Shown here piece after piece: positions 49,140 through 58,573 of a stretch of DNA of 64,000 nt. Every line of letters starts with the position of its first letter. Within the stretch, counting starts at the first letter, position 1. Source of the DNA: Gammaproteobacteria bacterium (GTDB lineage: Bacteria; Pseudomonadota; Gammaproteobacteria; Nevskiales; Nevskiaceae). Location: the NCBI GenBank assembly GCA_022599775.1, contig JAHZLQ010000041.1, positions 19,627 to 83,626 of the forward strand, given 5' to 3'. The position numbers and the translations under genes are program-made. The notes beneath the pieces are model-generated. The model was not told where the DNA came from, did not search any database, and was given only the letters and a program-made list of their open reading frames with translations.

Positions 49140-51419
49140 TCAAAATTGGGCCTCCGCCGTCAGGTACAGGGTGCGCTCGTTTCCGTAATTGAAATACCCC
49201 ACGTTCTCGTCCGGGGAGATCACGCCCCAGTATTCCTCGTCGAGCAGGTTGTAGACATTGACGGTCAGCTTGAGCCCTTCGAGCAGACCCGAGGCGGCAG
49301 CCTGATAACCGAACGCGGCATTGAGCACGGTATATCCGTCCGCGGTCTCGGCCCCCGTGGTCGAGGCCGAACGCTCGCCGGTGTACTTGGCGTCCCCGTT
49401 GACGAAGAAGCCATGCGGCAGATCGTATGAGGCGTCGAGCGACAACATGACTTCGGGCGTGTCCGGGATCTGTTCGTCCTCGACATCGACCTCGCGAGTC
49501 TGGGTCTCCGGCGTTGACGGATCGTCGTCTGCGTCTTCAAAGGCGAAGTAGTTGTCCTGGAACTTGGAACTGTTCAAGGTCAGAGTGGAACCCAGGCGCA
49601 AGCGGCTGCTGGCGGTCCAGATCAGTCCGAATTCGGCACCGTAGGTTTTGATGCTGCCGACGTTCTGATAGATGTCTTCGCCCACACGAAACGGATCGTT
49701 GACCGTGAGTTGCAGGATGCGGTCGTCGTAGTCGATGTAGTACAAGGACGCCGTGCCGCTGAACTTGCCGCGCGAACTGCGCAAACCCAGGTCGACATTG
49801 CGCGAGGTTTCGGGTTCGAGGTTCTCGTTGGTGGTGACCGCCACCAGGGCGTTGCGAGGCGTGGCGCTGAAGTTTTCAGCGTAGTTGACGAACAACTCCT
49901 CCTGAGGCGTCAGCGCCAGCGTCGCGCCAAGCTGCGGCTGGAACCAGTCCTCGTCACTGACGTCGAATTCGCTGTACTGGCCACGATTGAAGGCATCGGT
50001 ATTGGCAATGCCTGCAAACTTCCGCTCCACTTTGAGGCCCTTGGTGCCAGCCGCGAGCGTGAGCTTGCCATCGAACAGGCGCAGCGTGTCCTTTAGGTAG
50101 TACTGCGTGACCTTGGTGTTAAACGTACGGTCGTAGTAGTTGATGATCTGCGGCTGGCTGTAGTCGAAATTGCCGGTACCGGGATCGATGTGGTAAAGCG
50201 GCCGCCGTTGGTAGAAGTCGTAATCTTCGTACCAACCGCCGACTTCGACGTCGTTGATCGCAGTACTCCATCGCAGGGCCGCCGTCAGACCAGCGCGGTG
50301 CCCGCCCATGCTTTCCAGACGCTTGGCGACGAGATCGTCGTCGGGCAGCGCGACGTCCTCACGGTCGGGATCACCGCCGAGCTCCGGATTGGTGGCGTCG
50401 TCGTAGAGGCCCTGTGCCGCCGAGGGCGGCACGCTGCCGACGCCGTAGCCTTCCTTGTCCTCGTAGTACGGAACCAGCGTCAGGCGCAGCATCGGCGTGA
50501 GCAGGAACTCGGCGTTGAGGTTCACCAGCTGGTCGGTGCGGCCATTGGTCCAGCCTTCGATATTGAGCGCGTCTTCCTCTGGATCGCCGGTGGCGGTTTC
50601 GTGCAAGGGGAAAATATTGGTGCCGTCCAACAGATACTGCGGCATGTCGTGGTCGTCACGCTTGTTGTAACGATAGGCCAGTGTCAGCGTGTGCCCCATG
50701 CCCAGCACCTGCTTGAACTTGGCCTCGACGTGATCGCGCTCCATATCGGCCTTGTGCAGATCGGGTTGCACCGAGCGGCGACGCGAGGCGGCAATGTAGG
50801 CGGTTGGACCGCCGGACCACAGCTGCGGCGTATCCAGGCGAATGAAGTTGCGGATCAGCTCGTTGCTGCCTGCGGTACTCGAGGTCTGCACCGCCCAGAT
50901 GCCCGCCGGGTCATCCGAGAAATAGCGGATGGAGCCACCCAGTGCATGATACGAGGGCATCGATACGTCGCCGGAACCCTGGGCCAGCGAGATTTCACCG
51001 AGGTTTTCGGATTCGACGTAGCGGTTCGGCGGACTGCCTTCGCGCACGTCCGAGGTCTCCAATGGAACACCGTCGAGCGTGACCCCGATCTGCTCGGACG
51101 AAAAGCCACGGATGCGGATGGACGTACCGAACTCGTAGGTACCGAAAGGGTCCGACATCTGTACGTTCACGCCCGGCAGAGCGTTGAGATAGGACTGCGG
51201 CGACCGCCCCGGAACTTCCTGTTCGATATCGTCGAACAGCAGGGAACTGGTGGAGCGTGTCACGCCCTGACCCACCACCGTCGTGGTGCCAAGCGAGGCA
51301 TTGTCATCCTCGTCCTGCGCCAGCGCCCCAGCGGACATCGTCGACAGCAAACCCAGCACCAACATGATCATCCAGTGCCGATCGGTGCCTGGTTCCGTTT
51401 TTTTATCTGTTGAACCCAT
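49140..51419 (-). CDS. TonB-dependent outer-membrane receptor
   Basis: 759 residues. Signal peptide (MIMLVLGLLSTMSAGALAQ), TonB-box-like TTTVVGQG, plug domain about 45-170 (SYLNALPGVNVQMSDPFGT, IRIRGFSSEQIGVTLDGVPL), then a 22-strand barrel ending in NERTLYLTAEAQF with the C-terminal Phe. It imports a ligand using TonB energy. First gene of the cytochrome c/oxidase/RidA block on the same strand, so it probably takes up the amine substrate; the ligand is unknown. Confidence 0.9.
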   Translation of the reverse strand: MGSTDKKTEPGTDRHWMIMLVLGLLSTMSAGALAQDEDDNASLGTTTVVGQGVTRSTSSLLFDDIEQEVPGRSPQSYLNALPGVNVQMSDPFGTYEFGTSIRIRGFSSEQIGVTLDGVPLETSDVREGSPPNRYVESENLGEISLAQGSGDVSMPSYHALGGSIRYFSDDPAGIWAVQTSSTAGSNELIRNFIRLDTPQLWSGGPTAYIAASRRRSVQPDLHKADMERDHVEAKFKQVLGMGHTLTLAYRYNKRDDHDMPQYLLDGTNIFPLHETATGDPEEDALNIEGWTNGRTDQLVNLNAEFLLTPMLRLTLVPYYEDKEGYGVGSVPPSAAQGLYDDATNPELGGDPDREDVALPDDDLVAKRLESMGGHRAGLTAALRWSTAINDVEVGGWYEDYDFYQRRPLYHIDPGTGNFDYSQPQIINYYDRTFNTKVTQYYLKDTLRLFDGKLTLAAGTKGLKVERKFAGIANTDAFNRGQYSEFDVSDEDWFQPQLGATLALTPQEELFVNYAENFSATPRNALVAVTTNENLEPETSRNVDLGLRSSRGKFSGTASLYYIDYDDRILQLTVNDPFRVGEDIYQNVGSIKTYGAEFGLIWTASSRLRLGSTLTLNSSKFQDNYFAFEDADDDPSTPETQTREVDVEDEQIPDTPEVMLSLDASYDLPHGFFVNGDAKYTGERSASTTGAETADGYTVLNAAFGYQAAASGLLEGLKLTVNVYNLLDEEYWGVISPDENVGYFNYGNERTLYLTAEAQF

Positions 51420-51735
51420 GATTGCGTCACTCCCGTAGTCAGACGAGCAGGTACAGCGGCTCTCTCCTCCGGGCCCTATGGGTTTGCTTCTGGGGCCTCC
51501 GTCTCGGGTGTTTCAGCAACGCCGATGCCAGAACGTGGCGTTTTGATGACAACTGGCCCCTAGGGATTTCCCTATGTATTTCTCATATATTTGAAATAAT
51601 TGATGATTTTTTTGGGGAGAGGCCGTACTGCACGGACGCACGAAAGCCTGCGGTCGACGAATGCGAGCGCAGGCTTTCGTGGAGGCTCGGTACAGGCCGG
51701 ACCGTGCGCCGATATGGCGCGTCCGGAGGAACAGA
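51420..51735. promoter_or_regulatory. Promoter region of the TonB/amine-oxidase block, no gene
   Basis: 316 bp without a gene. Near 51561-51574 is the palindrome TAGGG-ATTT-CCCTA; an AT-rich tract with a T7 run lies at 51575-51613. The right part holds the long hairpin listed separately. Confidence 0.5.
51639..51681. repeat. 14-bp perfect stem-loop downstream of the AAA+ gene
   Basis: CACGAAAGCCTGCG (51639-51652) and its exact complement (51668-51681) around a 15-nt loop. It follows the AAA+ gene by 55 bp; no U tract on that strand, so termination would have to be by another mechanism. Confidence 0.6.
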
Positions 51736-53031
51736 TCAGGCGGCTGCGTAGATCTGGTGGCTGTGATGCGTCTTCGGTTCCCACAGGGCGATGGCCGTGT
51801 CCGGAATGAGGGCACCCGCGCCAGTGGACGCGGTTTCGACGAAAGCCGCCTCCAGCGTGCGCACCAGGCCACGAATATTGCCGTGCCAGCGGCACTCTCG
51901 GATCAGCGTCCAGGCCTCATCGCTGAGACCGGCTGGCGCCTTCCACGAAGTGCACTTGCTACCGAGCTTGGCCAGCGTGGTCGCGGTGACGGCGATCATG
52001 TCCTCCTCGCGCCGGTTCAGCTCCGGCACCGACAGCGTCGCCGCGCCGAGACGGGTGAATTCGTCGAGGTTCACGCTGTTCTGCAGATGCGTCCAGCTAC
52101 GGTTGGTGGCGAACAGCAAGGCACATTCCAGAGGCTGCTTGGATGAGGCGCCGAACGGCAGATATTGTCCGTTGTCCAGCGCCTCCATCAGGGTTTCCAT
52201 GACGGCCCCGGACATACCGTGGCTTTCGTCGATGAAACAGACGCCATCGCGCGCATGGGTGAAGGCGCCCGTCCGCGCGCCGGCGCCCGGAAATGCGCCC
52301 GACACATGGCCGCACAACAGCGATTTCACGGCGGCCTTGTCTCCGGTGTTTTCGGCGGCAAGGTTCACGGACACGAACTTGCCGCGCTTGCGCACCAGGA
52401 AGTAGTAGTAGGCCAATGTAGTCTTGCCGCTGCCGGGACCGCCGAGCAGATAGGTGCGGCTGATCCCGTTCTGCGCGTAGCCACGGATGCGGGCCACCAG
52501 CGCCTGCAGCTCCGGACTGAACACGAAGAAATTCTTGAACTCCGGGGTTTCGACCTCGGAAGTCACTGGCATGCGGATCACATTGGATTCCGGCACCGGC
52601 ACCATGCGTGCCGGCAGCTGCTGCGCCACGGTCTCCGGATTCGAGGCCAGGATCAGGCGCACGCCCTGCAGTCGATCGCCGCTGGCGCGGCGGTGCAGCC
52701 AGGCGCCGAGTTCCGAAAGTTGGTCGCCGCGAATGGCGATGATCAGCACGGTGGCCGCGCCGCCTTCGCGTGCCGCGATGACGCGGTCGGCCAGCGCATC
52801 GAGCCGCGACGGTTCGATGAACAGGCTCAGCACATAGCTGGCGCGCAGCGGCGCCTGCGCCAGCTGGTCGTCGGACAGCACGTCGCAGCGCTGGCTTTCC
52901 CCAACGGCCGCATGCAGCGCCTCCAGAGCGCCCGGTTCACGGCTCAGCGCACTGGCGCAGAACGTGGTCAGCGCGGGCGGCGGCGCAACGCCTTCGACAT
53001 CCGTGTTCCTTTTCGAGCCGAGACCAAACAT
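51736..53031 (-). CDS. Sigma-54-activator-type AAA+ ATPase without DNA-binding domain
   Basis: 431 residues from ATG 53031 (GGAAGG 6 nt upstream). The first 165 residues form an unrecognised regulatory domain with an alternating alpha/beta look (ATVLIIAIRGDQLSELGAWL, GVRLILASNPE). The AAA+ part has Walker A GGPGSGKTT, Walker B VCFIDES, sensor I LLFATNRS and the activator-type sensor II WHGNIRGLVRTLE. The L1 loop that touches sigma-54 is GAFPGA instead of GAFTGA. The protein stops after the AAA+ domain; no Fis-type helix-turn-helix is present. Confidence 0.8.
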   Translation of the reverse strand: MFGLGSKRNTDVEGVAPPPALTTFCASALSREPGALEALHAAVGESQRCDVLSDDQLAQAPLRASYVLSLFIEPSRLDALADRVIAAREGGAATVLIIAIRGDQLSELGAWLHRRASGDRLQGVRLILASNPETVAQQLPARMVPVPESNVIRMPVTSEVETPEFKNFFVFSPELQALVARIRGYAQNGISRTYLLGGPGSGKTTLAYYYFLVRKRGKFVSVNLAAENTGDKAAVKSLLCGHVSGAFPGAGARTGAFTHARDGVCFIDESHGMSGAVMETLMEALDNGQYLPFGASSKQPLECALLFATNRSWTHLQNSVNLDEFTRLGAATLSVPELNRREEDMIAVTATTLAKLGSKCTSWKAPAGLSDEAWTLIRECRWHGNIRGLVRTLEAAFVETASTGAGALIPDTAIALWEPKTHHSHQIYAAA

Positions 53032-53172
53032 GGCAAACCTTCCGATGGAGCGTGCCGGAAGGCTAGACCCAATGTCTGCCGATGCACAGTCACCTACCGA
53101 TAAAATGGCCACCGGCTCCGATCAGCGGTGTTCACGGGGCCGGATTCGCCTCAACTGGCACCTGAATCCGGT

Positions 53173-55554
53173 TCATGGGCAATCCTTGAGCACAAAAGCA
53201 TCGCTGGTCCCGCTGTAAGGCTCATCGCCACTGACGCCCTGGTAGCGGATCCGGTAGGTACCCGGTTCGGTGCCGGGCGGGACCTGCCATTCGACCACGG
53301 CCTCGTCACCGACACCGTTACGGACGTAGGTGAAGCGCGTCCACCAGTCGTCGTCGGTGGCAACGACGTTCCATTGGCCATCCACCTCGCGATCGATGTA
53401 GAGATAGCTCGAACCGGACATCAGGTCGTTGCGCGGATGGGCGGTGTAGAACCGGGCCGTGACGGTCAGGCGCTGATCGGGCGTCATCTGGTACTCGGGT
53501 TCCGGCTGCTGGCTGACATCGCCATAGACGACCCCGGACGGCAAGGGACTGTCGGCCACCACCAGACCCACGTGGAAGAACAGCAGCGGAATGTGGTCGC
53601 GATAGTTCGGGTCCGCATAGGGGCTTGCGGCCGGTGTCGCATCACGCAGATGGGATGCCAGCCGCGTGGTCTCCTGGATCACGGCGTCCAGCGCCCAGGG
53701 CCCGAACACATTGGACGCCCCCTCGTAATCCTGCGCGCGGTATTCCTCACGCGTGGTCAGGTAGTGGATGAAGGTATTGGACAGGCCCGAAATCACTGCA
53801 TAGTCGATGCCGGCGTCCTGCAATACGTCCAGCACGGCGCTGCGCAAACGGCGCCCGGCCATCGTCGTCGTCTCCCAGGGCAGCGCCACGATCGCCAGAT
53901 TGCCGAGCGTGATGATCTGCAGAGGGATGGTGCGCGGCTGCAACTGCAGCAGCGGGGTATCGCCCAGCGCCACGGCCAAGGGCAGGACGATGGGTTTTTC
54001 CATGTGGCACCCATAGCCCAGCACGGCAAAAGCCGGGTTGTAGCAGCCTACCGGCTCGAGCAGGGTCGACGGCAAGCCGCCGTAGAGCAGCGGCTCCAGC
54101 GTATCCGCCAGATAGTCCGTGATCAGCGGCAGCAACTCGTCGTCGCTGACCGGGCAGGCCGCACCTTCGGTGAACGGGCCGCGCCCATCCTCGGCGCCGG
54201 CGGCGAAGGAAATTCCCAGCGCCGGCTCACAGGTGCGCTGCCCGCCGATCGCGGGCATCAGCGTATCGGGATAGGTGATGGGCTGCTCGACAACGACCGA
54301 ACTCATATCGATCGGCAGATGGATCGCCCGCACTTCGCCGTGCAACTGCTCGTCGGCCGAATCCCAGAGCCTGCGCGCCTGATCGTATTGCTTGTAGCCG
54401 GATATCATGGCGCTTTCATAATCGTCCTGGCCACCACCGCGCGTGAACCAGGCTTCGGAATCGCGGCTACGCAGCTCCGATTCGCTCAAGTCCTCGATAA
54501 ACGGATTCGGTGAATTGTCGCCGTGGTCGCTCTGGAAGAATCCGGCAACGAACTCGCCGTCCGGATACAAGGCCCGCGGAAAGTCCTGCGAGAAGCGCTG
54601 CGCCGCGTATCCCTTGTTGTCGCCCGAGAGCAAGCGGTGGGTCTGGCCGATGGAGGTGCCGTGGATCGCGTACCAGTTGAGCATGCCGACCGGCGTCCCG
54701 TCGTCACGCTGCAACTTGAGCAGCGTCATCATTCGATTGGTGTCCACCTCCCGACCCGAAGCGTCCACGAAGCGCTCGCGCTCCACTTCAGGGTTGAGCA
54801 CATAAGCATCCGGCGAGCGATTGAAGTTGCCGTTGAGCACCTCGGCACGCGCGAATCCGATCGGTCCGGGGCTTGCGCTCATGAGGTTGCGATGGGCCTG
54901 GCGCAGCGCAGTGAACACGCCATCGACCACCGCGTTGTAAGCCTGCTCGTCGAAGCCGAGGGCGAACACGTTCAACAGATCGTAGTGCGAGATCCCCGCA
55001 GCGCTGGAATGCGTATGCGTGGCCGAGATCATGATGTTGTCCATCGTCCAGTAGTCGGACAGATGGTCTTCGGTGTCCTCCGCGATGCGCCGCAGCAGAC
55101 CGAATTTGATCGAATCGAAGGCGTGGGCACTGTCGATCGTGATCAGCATCGCGCGACCGCTGCGACCGCCGCATTCCGATGCGATCGCGAAGGCCTCGGC
55201 GTGCTGGCGCGTCTGTATGCCTTGCGAAACCTGCGCCGGATCAGCCATTCCCAACAGCTCCTCGCCGAGCGCGGGGCCGGTGGTGTCACCGATACCGGCG
55301 CCGTAGCGAAAGCTCGTGTTGGATTCGCAACCGCCGCCGTTGAGCTGCGCGTCCGCGGCGCGAGGAGCGTGGCGAGCCTGGTAATGCGACAGATCCGCCA
55401 GCGGGAGGTCGGGCTCCGGACGCGTGACGGACAGGATCTGCTCGGCACTCGCAGCGCCGAGCTCGCAATAGGCGTCTGGGTCCTCTGGCGCGGGGCTCTG
55501 TCCGCAAGCGTACAGCCAGGCGCAGGCGAGCAATGCCGTTCCTTGTCGTTTCAT
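53173..55554 (-). CDS. Neutral ceramidase-like lipoprotein
   Basis: 793 residues. Lipobox WLYAC with Cys17. Zinc ligands line up with bacterial ceramidase: His180 and His182 in SATHTHSSAAG, His298 in AIHGTSIGQTHRLLSGDNKGYA; the nucleophile is Ser348 in SDHGDNSPN; later Glu in LPWETTTMAG and Tyr in TFIHYLTTREEY. A C-terminal immunoglobulin-like domain follows (about 640-793). The enzyme cuts the amide bond of ceramide to sphingosine and fatty acid. As a lipoprotein it would act at the cell envelope. Confidence 0.92.
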   Translation of the reverse strand: MKRQGTALLACAWLYACGQSPAPEDPDAYCELGAASAEQILSVTRPEPDLPLADLSHYQARHAPRAADAQLNGGGCESNTSFRYGAGIGDTTGPALGEELLGMADPAQVSQGIQTRQHAEAFAIASECGGRSGRAMLITIDSAHAFDSIKFGLLRRIAEDTEDHLSDYWTMDNIMISATHTHSSAAGISHYDLLNVFALGFDEQAYNAVVDGVFTALRQAHRNLMSASPGPIGFARAEVLNGNFNRSPDAYVLNPEVERERFVDASGREVDTNRMMTLLKLQRDDGTPVGMLNWYAIHGTSIGQTHRLLSGDNKGYAAQRFSQDFPRALYPDGEFVAGFFQSDHGDNSPNPFIEDLSESELRSRDSEAWFTRGGGQDDYESAMISGYKQYDQARRLWDSADEQLHGEVRAIHLPIDMSSVVVEQPITYPDTLMPAIGGQRTCEPALGISFAAGAEDGRGPFTEGAACPVSDDELLPLITDYLADTLEPLLYGGLPSTLLEPVGCYNPAFAVLGYGCHMEKPIVLPLAVALGDTPLLQLQPRTIPLQIITLGNLAIVALPWETTTMAGRRLRSAVLDVLQDAGIDYAVISGLSNTFIHYLTTREEYRAQDYEGASNVFGPWALDAVIQETTRLASHLRDATPAASPYADPNYRDHIPLLFFHVGLVVADSPLPSGVVYGDVSQQPEPEYQMTPDQRLTVTARFYTAHPRNDLMSGSSYLYIDREVDGQWNVVATDDDWWTRFTYVRNGVGDEAVVEWQVPPGTEPGTYRIRYQGVSGDEPYSGTSDAFVLKDCP

Positions 55555-55709
55555 CTCCTAGTCCCTCTCGACGGGTGCAAGGGTTGCACTAGAGCGTCCC
55601 CGCCAATATCGGGATCCCTCCCGGGGAAAGCATTGACTGGGCGCGCCAATGACAAACGGCAAGTTTGGATCGTGCGAATTCGGCCGCAACTGGCCGCGTG
55701 CACCGACGC

Positions 55710-56096
55710 TCAGCTGCCCCGCTTGAAGCGGCTGATCAGCCGCCGCTCCTTCTTGCTTGGACGCTCCGTGGACACCGGCGCATTGGCGCGCCGCTGTGCC
55801 GCTGCAACGGCGCGCTGCTCCACGCTTTGCGCCGTCTCCTCGTACAGCAGCCTCGCCTCCGGTGCACCGCCGCGACGGTCGGAAAGGCCCAGCACGCGGA
55901 TCTCGACACGATCGTGACCCTGCGCGACCCGCAAGCTGGCACCGATCTGCACCACGCGGCTGACCTTGGGGCGCTCGCCGTTATAGAGCACCTTGCCGTT
56001 CTCGACGGCTTGCTTGGCGAGGCTGCGCGTGCGGAAGAAGCGGGCGGCCCACAGCCATTTGTCGAGACGGACCGGTTCAATACTGCCTTGGTTCAC
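55710..56096 (-). CDS. hslR: Heat-shock protein 15 (S4 RNA-binding, Hsp15)
   Basis: 128 residues. S4 domain VRLDKWLWAARFFRTRSLAKQAVENGKVLYNGERPK, followed by a basic C-terminal tail (RPSKKERRLISRFKRG), as in E. coli Hsp15, which binds 50S subunits carrying nascent tRNA-peptide and helps recycle them. It follows maeB by 17 bp on the same strand. Confidence 0.93.
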   Translation of the reverse strand: MNQGSIEPVRLDKWLWAARFFRTRSLAKQAVENGKVLYNGERPKVSRVVQIGASLRVAQGHDRVEIRVLGLSDRRGGAPEARLLYEETAQSVEQRAVAAAQRRANAPVSTERPSKKERRLISRFKRGS

Positions 56097-56113
56097 GCGA
56101 CTTCCGGACAGCT

Positions 56114-58411
56114 TCAGGCGGCCACGCGGCCGACATTGGCCTCGACCACCGCGACCGCCGCCACGTTGACGATGCGCCGCACCGTCGCCGACGGCGTGAG
56201 GATATGGACCGGTGCCGCGCAGCCGAGCAGGATCGGTCCGATCGCCACATTGTTGCCGGCGGAAGTCTTGAGCAGGTTGTAGGCGATATTGGCCGCGTCC
56301 AGATTCGGCATCACCAGCAGATTGGCATCACCGCTGAGCGTGGAATCGCCGAGCACGGCCTTGCGGATGCTGCCGTCCAAGGCACAGTCGCCATGCATTT
56401 CACCGTCGACCTCCATCTCCGGCGCACGCTCGCGCAGCAGCGCCAGGGTATCTCGCATCTTGACGGCCGACGGCGCGTTGGAGGTGCCGAAGTTGGAGTG
56501 CGAGACCAGGGCGACACGCGGTTCGGTGCCGAAGCGACGCACCATTTCGGCCGCCATGATGGTGATTTCGGCCAGTTCTTCCGCCGTGGGATCGTCGTTG
56601 ACGTGGGTGTCGACGATGAACACCTGACGATGCGGCAGGATCAGCGCATTCATTGCGCCGTAGACCTTGCACCCCTCGCGCTTGCCGATCACGCGATCGA
56701 TGTACTGCAGATGACGCGCGGTGTTGCTGATGGTGCCGCAGAGCATGGCGTCGCCCTCGCCCTTGGCCAGCAGCATGGACGCGATCAGCGTGGTCCGCCG
56801 CCGCATCTCCAGCTTGGCGTATTGCGGGGTGACGCCGCTGCGCTTCATCAACTCGTAGTAGGCCTGCCAGTATTCGCGATAGCGCGGATCGAATTCCGGG
56901 TTGACCACTCTGTAGTGTTCACCCTCGCGCAGACGCAGGCCGAAGCGCTGGATGCGTTGCTCGATCACGGCGGGACGGCCGACCAGCACCGGTACCGCGA
57001 TCTGGTCATCCACCAGCACCTGGCAGGCCCGCAATATGCGCTCCTCCTCGCCTTCGGCCAGGATCACGCGCTTGGCTTCGGGTTTGACCTTGCGCGCGGC
57101 GGAGATCACCGGCTTCATCATCGTGCCGCTGTGATGCACGAACTGCTGCAGGCGTTCGATGTAGGCATCGAAGTCCGCAATCGGACGCGCCGCCACGCCG
57201 GACTCCATCGCCGCGCGCGCCACCGCCGGCGCGATCTTGACGATCAGGCGCGGATCGAAGGGCTTGGGAATCAGGTACTCGGGACCGAAGCGCAGGTCCT
57301 CGATGCCATAGGCCGAGGCGACCACGTCATTGGCTTCCTGCCGCGCCAGTTCGGCGATGGCGTGCACGCAGGCGATTTCCATTTCGCGGGTGATGGTGGT
57401 GGCGCCAGCGTCCAGCGCGCCACGAAAGATGAAAGGAAAGCACAGCACGTTGTTGACCTGATTCGGATAGTCGGTACGGCCAGTCGCGATCACGGCATCG
57501 GGCCGTGCTTCCTTAGCCAGCTCCGGCTGGATTTCCGGCGTGGGATTGGCCAGCGCCAGAATCAGCGGCTGCGCGGCCATGGCCTTGAGCATCTCCGGCT
57601 TGAGCACGCCGCCAGCGGACAGGCCGAGGAAGATGTCGGCGCCATCGACGACCTCGGCCAGGCTGCGCGCACTGGTGGCCTGGGCGTACTGCGCCTTGTT
57701 GTCGTCCATCAGTTCGGTGCGGCCCTGATAGACCACGCCGGCGAGATCGGTGAGCCACACGTTTTCCTTGCGGATGCCCAGATCGACCAGCATCTCGACG
57801 CAGGCCAGCGCCGCGGCGCCGGCACCGGACACCACCAGCTTCACGTCCGGAAAGGCCTTGCCGACCACGGCGAGACCGTTGGTGACGGCGGCGCCGACGA
57901 TGATCGCGGTGCCGTGCTGGTCGTCATGAAACACCGGAATCTTCATGCGCTCGCGCAGCGTCTTCTCGATGTAGAAGCACTCCGGCGCCTTGATGTCTTC
58001 GAGGTTGATGCCGCCGAAGGTCGGCTCCAGCGCCGCCACGATCTCGATCAGCTTGTCCGGGTCCTGCTGGTCGATTTCGATGTCGAAGACATCGATGCCG
58101 GCGAACTTCTTGAACAGCACGGCCTTGCCTTCCATCACCGGCTTGGACGCGAGCGGACCGATGTTGCCGAGCCCGAGCACGGCGGTGCCGTTGGTGATGA
58201 CGGCGACCAGATTGCCGCGGGCGGTGTAGCGGTAGGCATTGACCGGATCGTCGACGATTTCCTCGCAGGCGGCGGCGACGCCGGGCGAGTACGCCAGCGC
58301 CAGATCGCGCTGATTGACGAGTTGCTTGGTCGGCGTGACCGACAGCTTTCCGGGGACGGGATGCTCGTGATATTCGAGGGCGGACTGGCGAAACGGTTCG
58401 CTGAGTTTCAT
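56114..58411 (-). CDS. maeB: NADP-dependent malic enzyme with phosphotransacetylase-like domain
   Basis: 765 residues. Malic enzyme domain about 1-425 ([16 protein letters not shown]; metal-site [13 protein letters not shown](P)-fold [16 protein letters not shown]) and a phosphotransacetylase-like C-terminal domain 430-765 ([35 protein letters not shown]). It decarboxylates malate to pyruvate with NADP; in E. coli the C-terminal domain lacks phosphotransacetylase activity but mediates acetyl-CoA regulation. Confidence 0.95.
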   Translation of the reverse strand: MKLSEPFRQSALEYHEHPVPGKLSVTPTKQLVNQRDLALAYSPGVAAACEEIVDDPVNAYRYTARGNLVAVITNGTAVLGLGNIGPLASKPVMEGKAVLFKKFAGIDVFDIEIDQQDPDKLIEIVAALEPTFGGINLEDIKAPECFYIEKTLRERMKIPVFHDDQHGTAIIVGAAVTNGLAVVGKAFPDVKLVVSGAGAAALACVEMLVDLGIRKENVWLTDLAGVVYQGRTELMDDNKAQYAQATSARSLAEVVDGADIFLGLSAGGVLKPEMLKAMAAQPLILALANPTPEIQPELAKEARPDAVIATGRTDYPNQVNNVLCFPFIFRGALDAGATTITREMEIACVHAIAELARQEANDVVASAYGIEDLRFGPEYLIPKPFDPRLIVKIAPAVARAAMESGVAARPIADFDAYIERLQQFVHHSGTMMKPVISAARKVKPEAKRVILAEGEEERILRACQVLVDDQIAVPVLVGRPAVIEQRIQRFGLRLREGEHYRVVNPEFDPRYREYWQAYYELMKRSGVTPQYAKLEMRRRTTLIASMLLAKGEGDAMLCGTISNTARHLQYIDRVIGKREGCKVYGAMNALILPHRQVFIVDTHVNDDPTAEELAEITIMAAEMVRRFGTEPRVALVSHSNFGTSNAPSAVKMRDTLALLRERAPEMEVDGEMHGDCALDGSIRKAVLGDSTLSGDANLLVMPNLDAANIAYNLLKTSAGNNVAIGPILLGCAAPVHILTPSATVRRIVNVAAVAVVEANVGRVAA

Positions 58412-58518
58412 TCGACTCTTTGGGAGAGTGGGCCGCGCGGCGATGCGCCTGATGCCGCGAGAGGGCGCCTAGTTTCGGCCATCCGCGCACGCACGCCAAG
58501 CCGCCGGCGCCGCTGATA

Positions 58519-58550
58519 CGAAAAGGGGGCGCCGCTGCACCCCCTTTTCG
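58519..58550 (-). terminator. Terminator of the M36 protease gene
   Basis: 11-bp perfect stem CGAAAAGGGGG / CCCCCTTTTCG with a 10-nt loop, 23 bp after the protease stop. The four-T run lies inside the stem end, giving a weak U tail in both directions. Confidence 0.75.
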
Positions 58551-58573
58551 AACCTTCAACCCAATGCGGCGAC

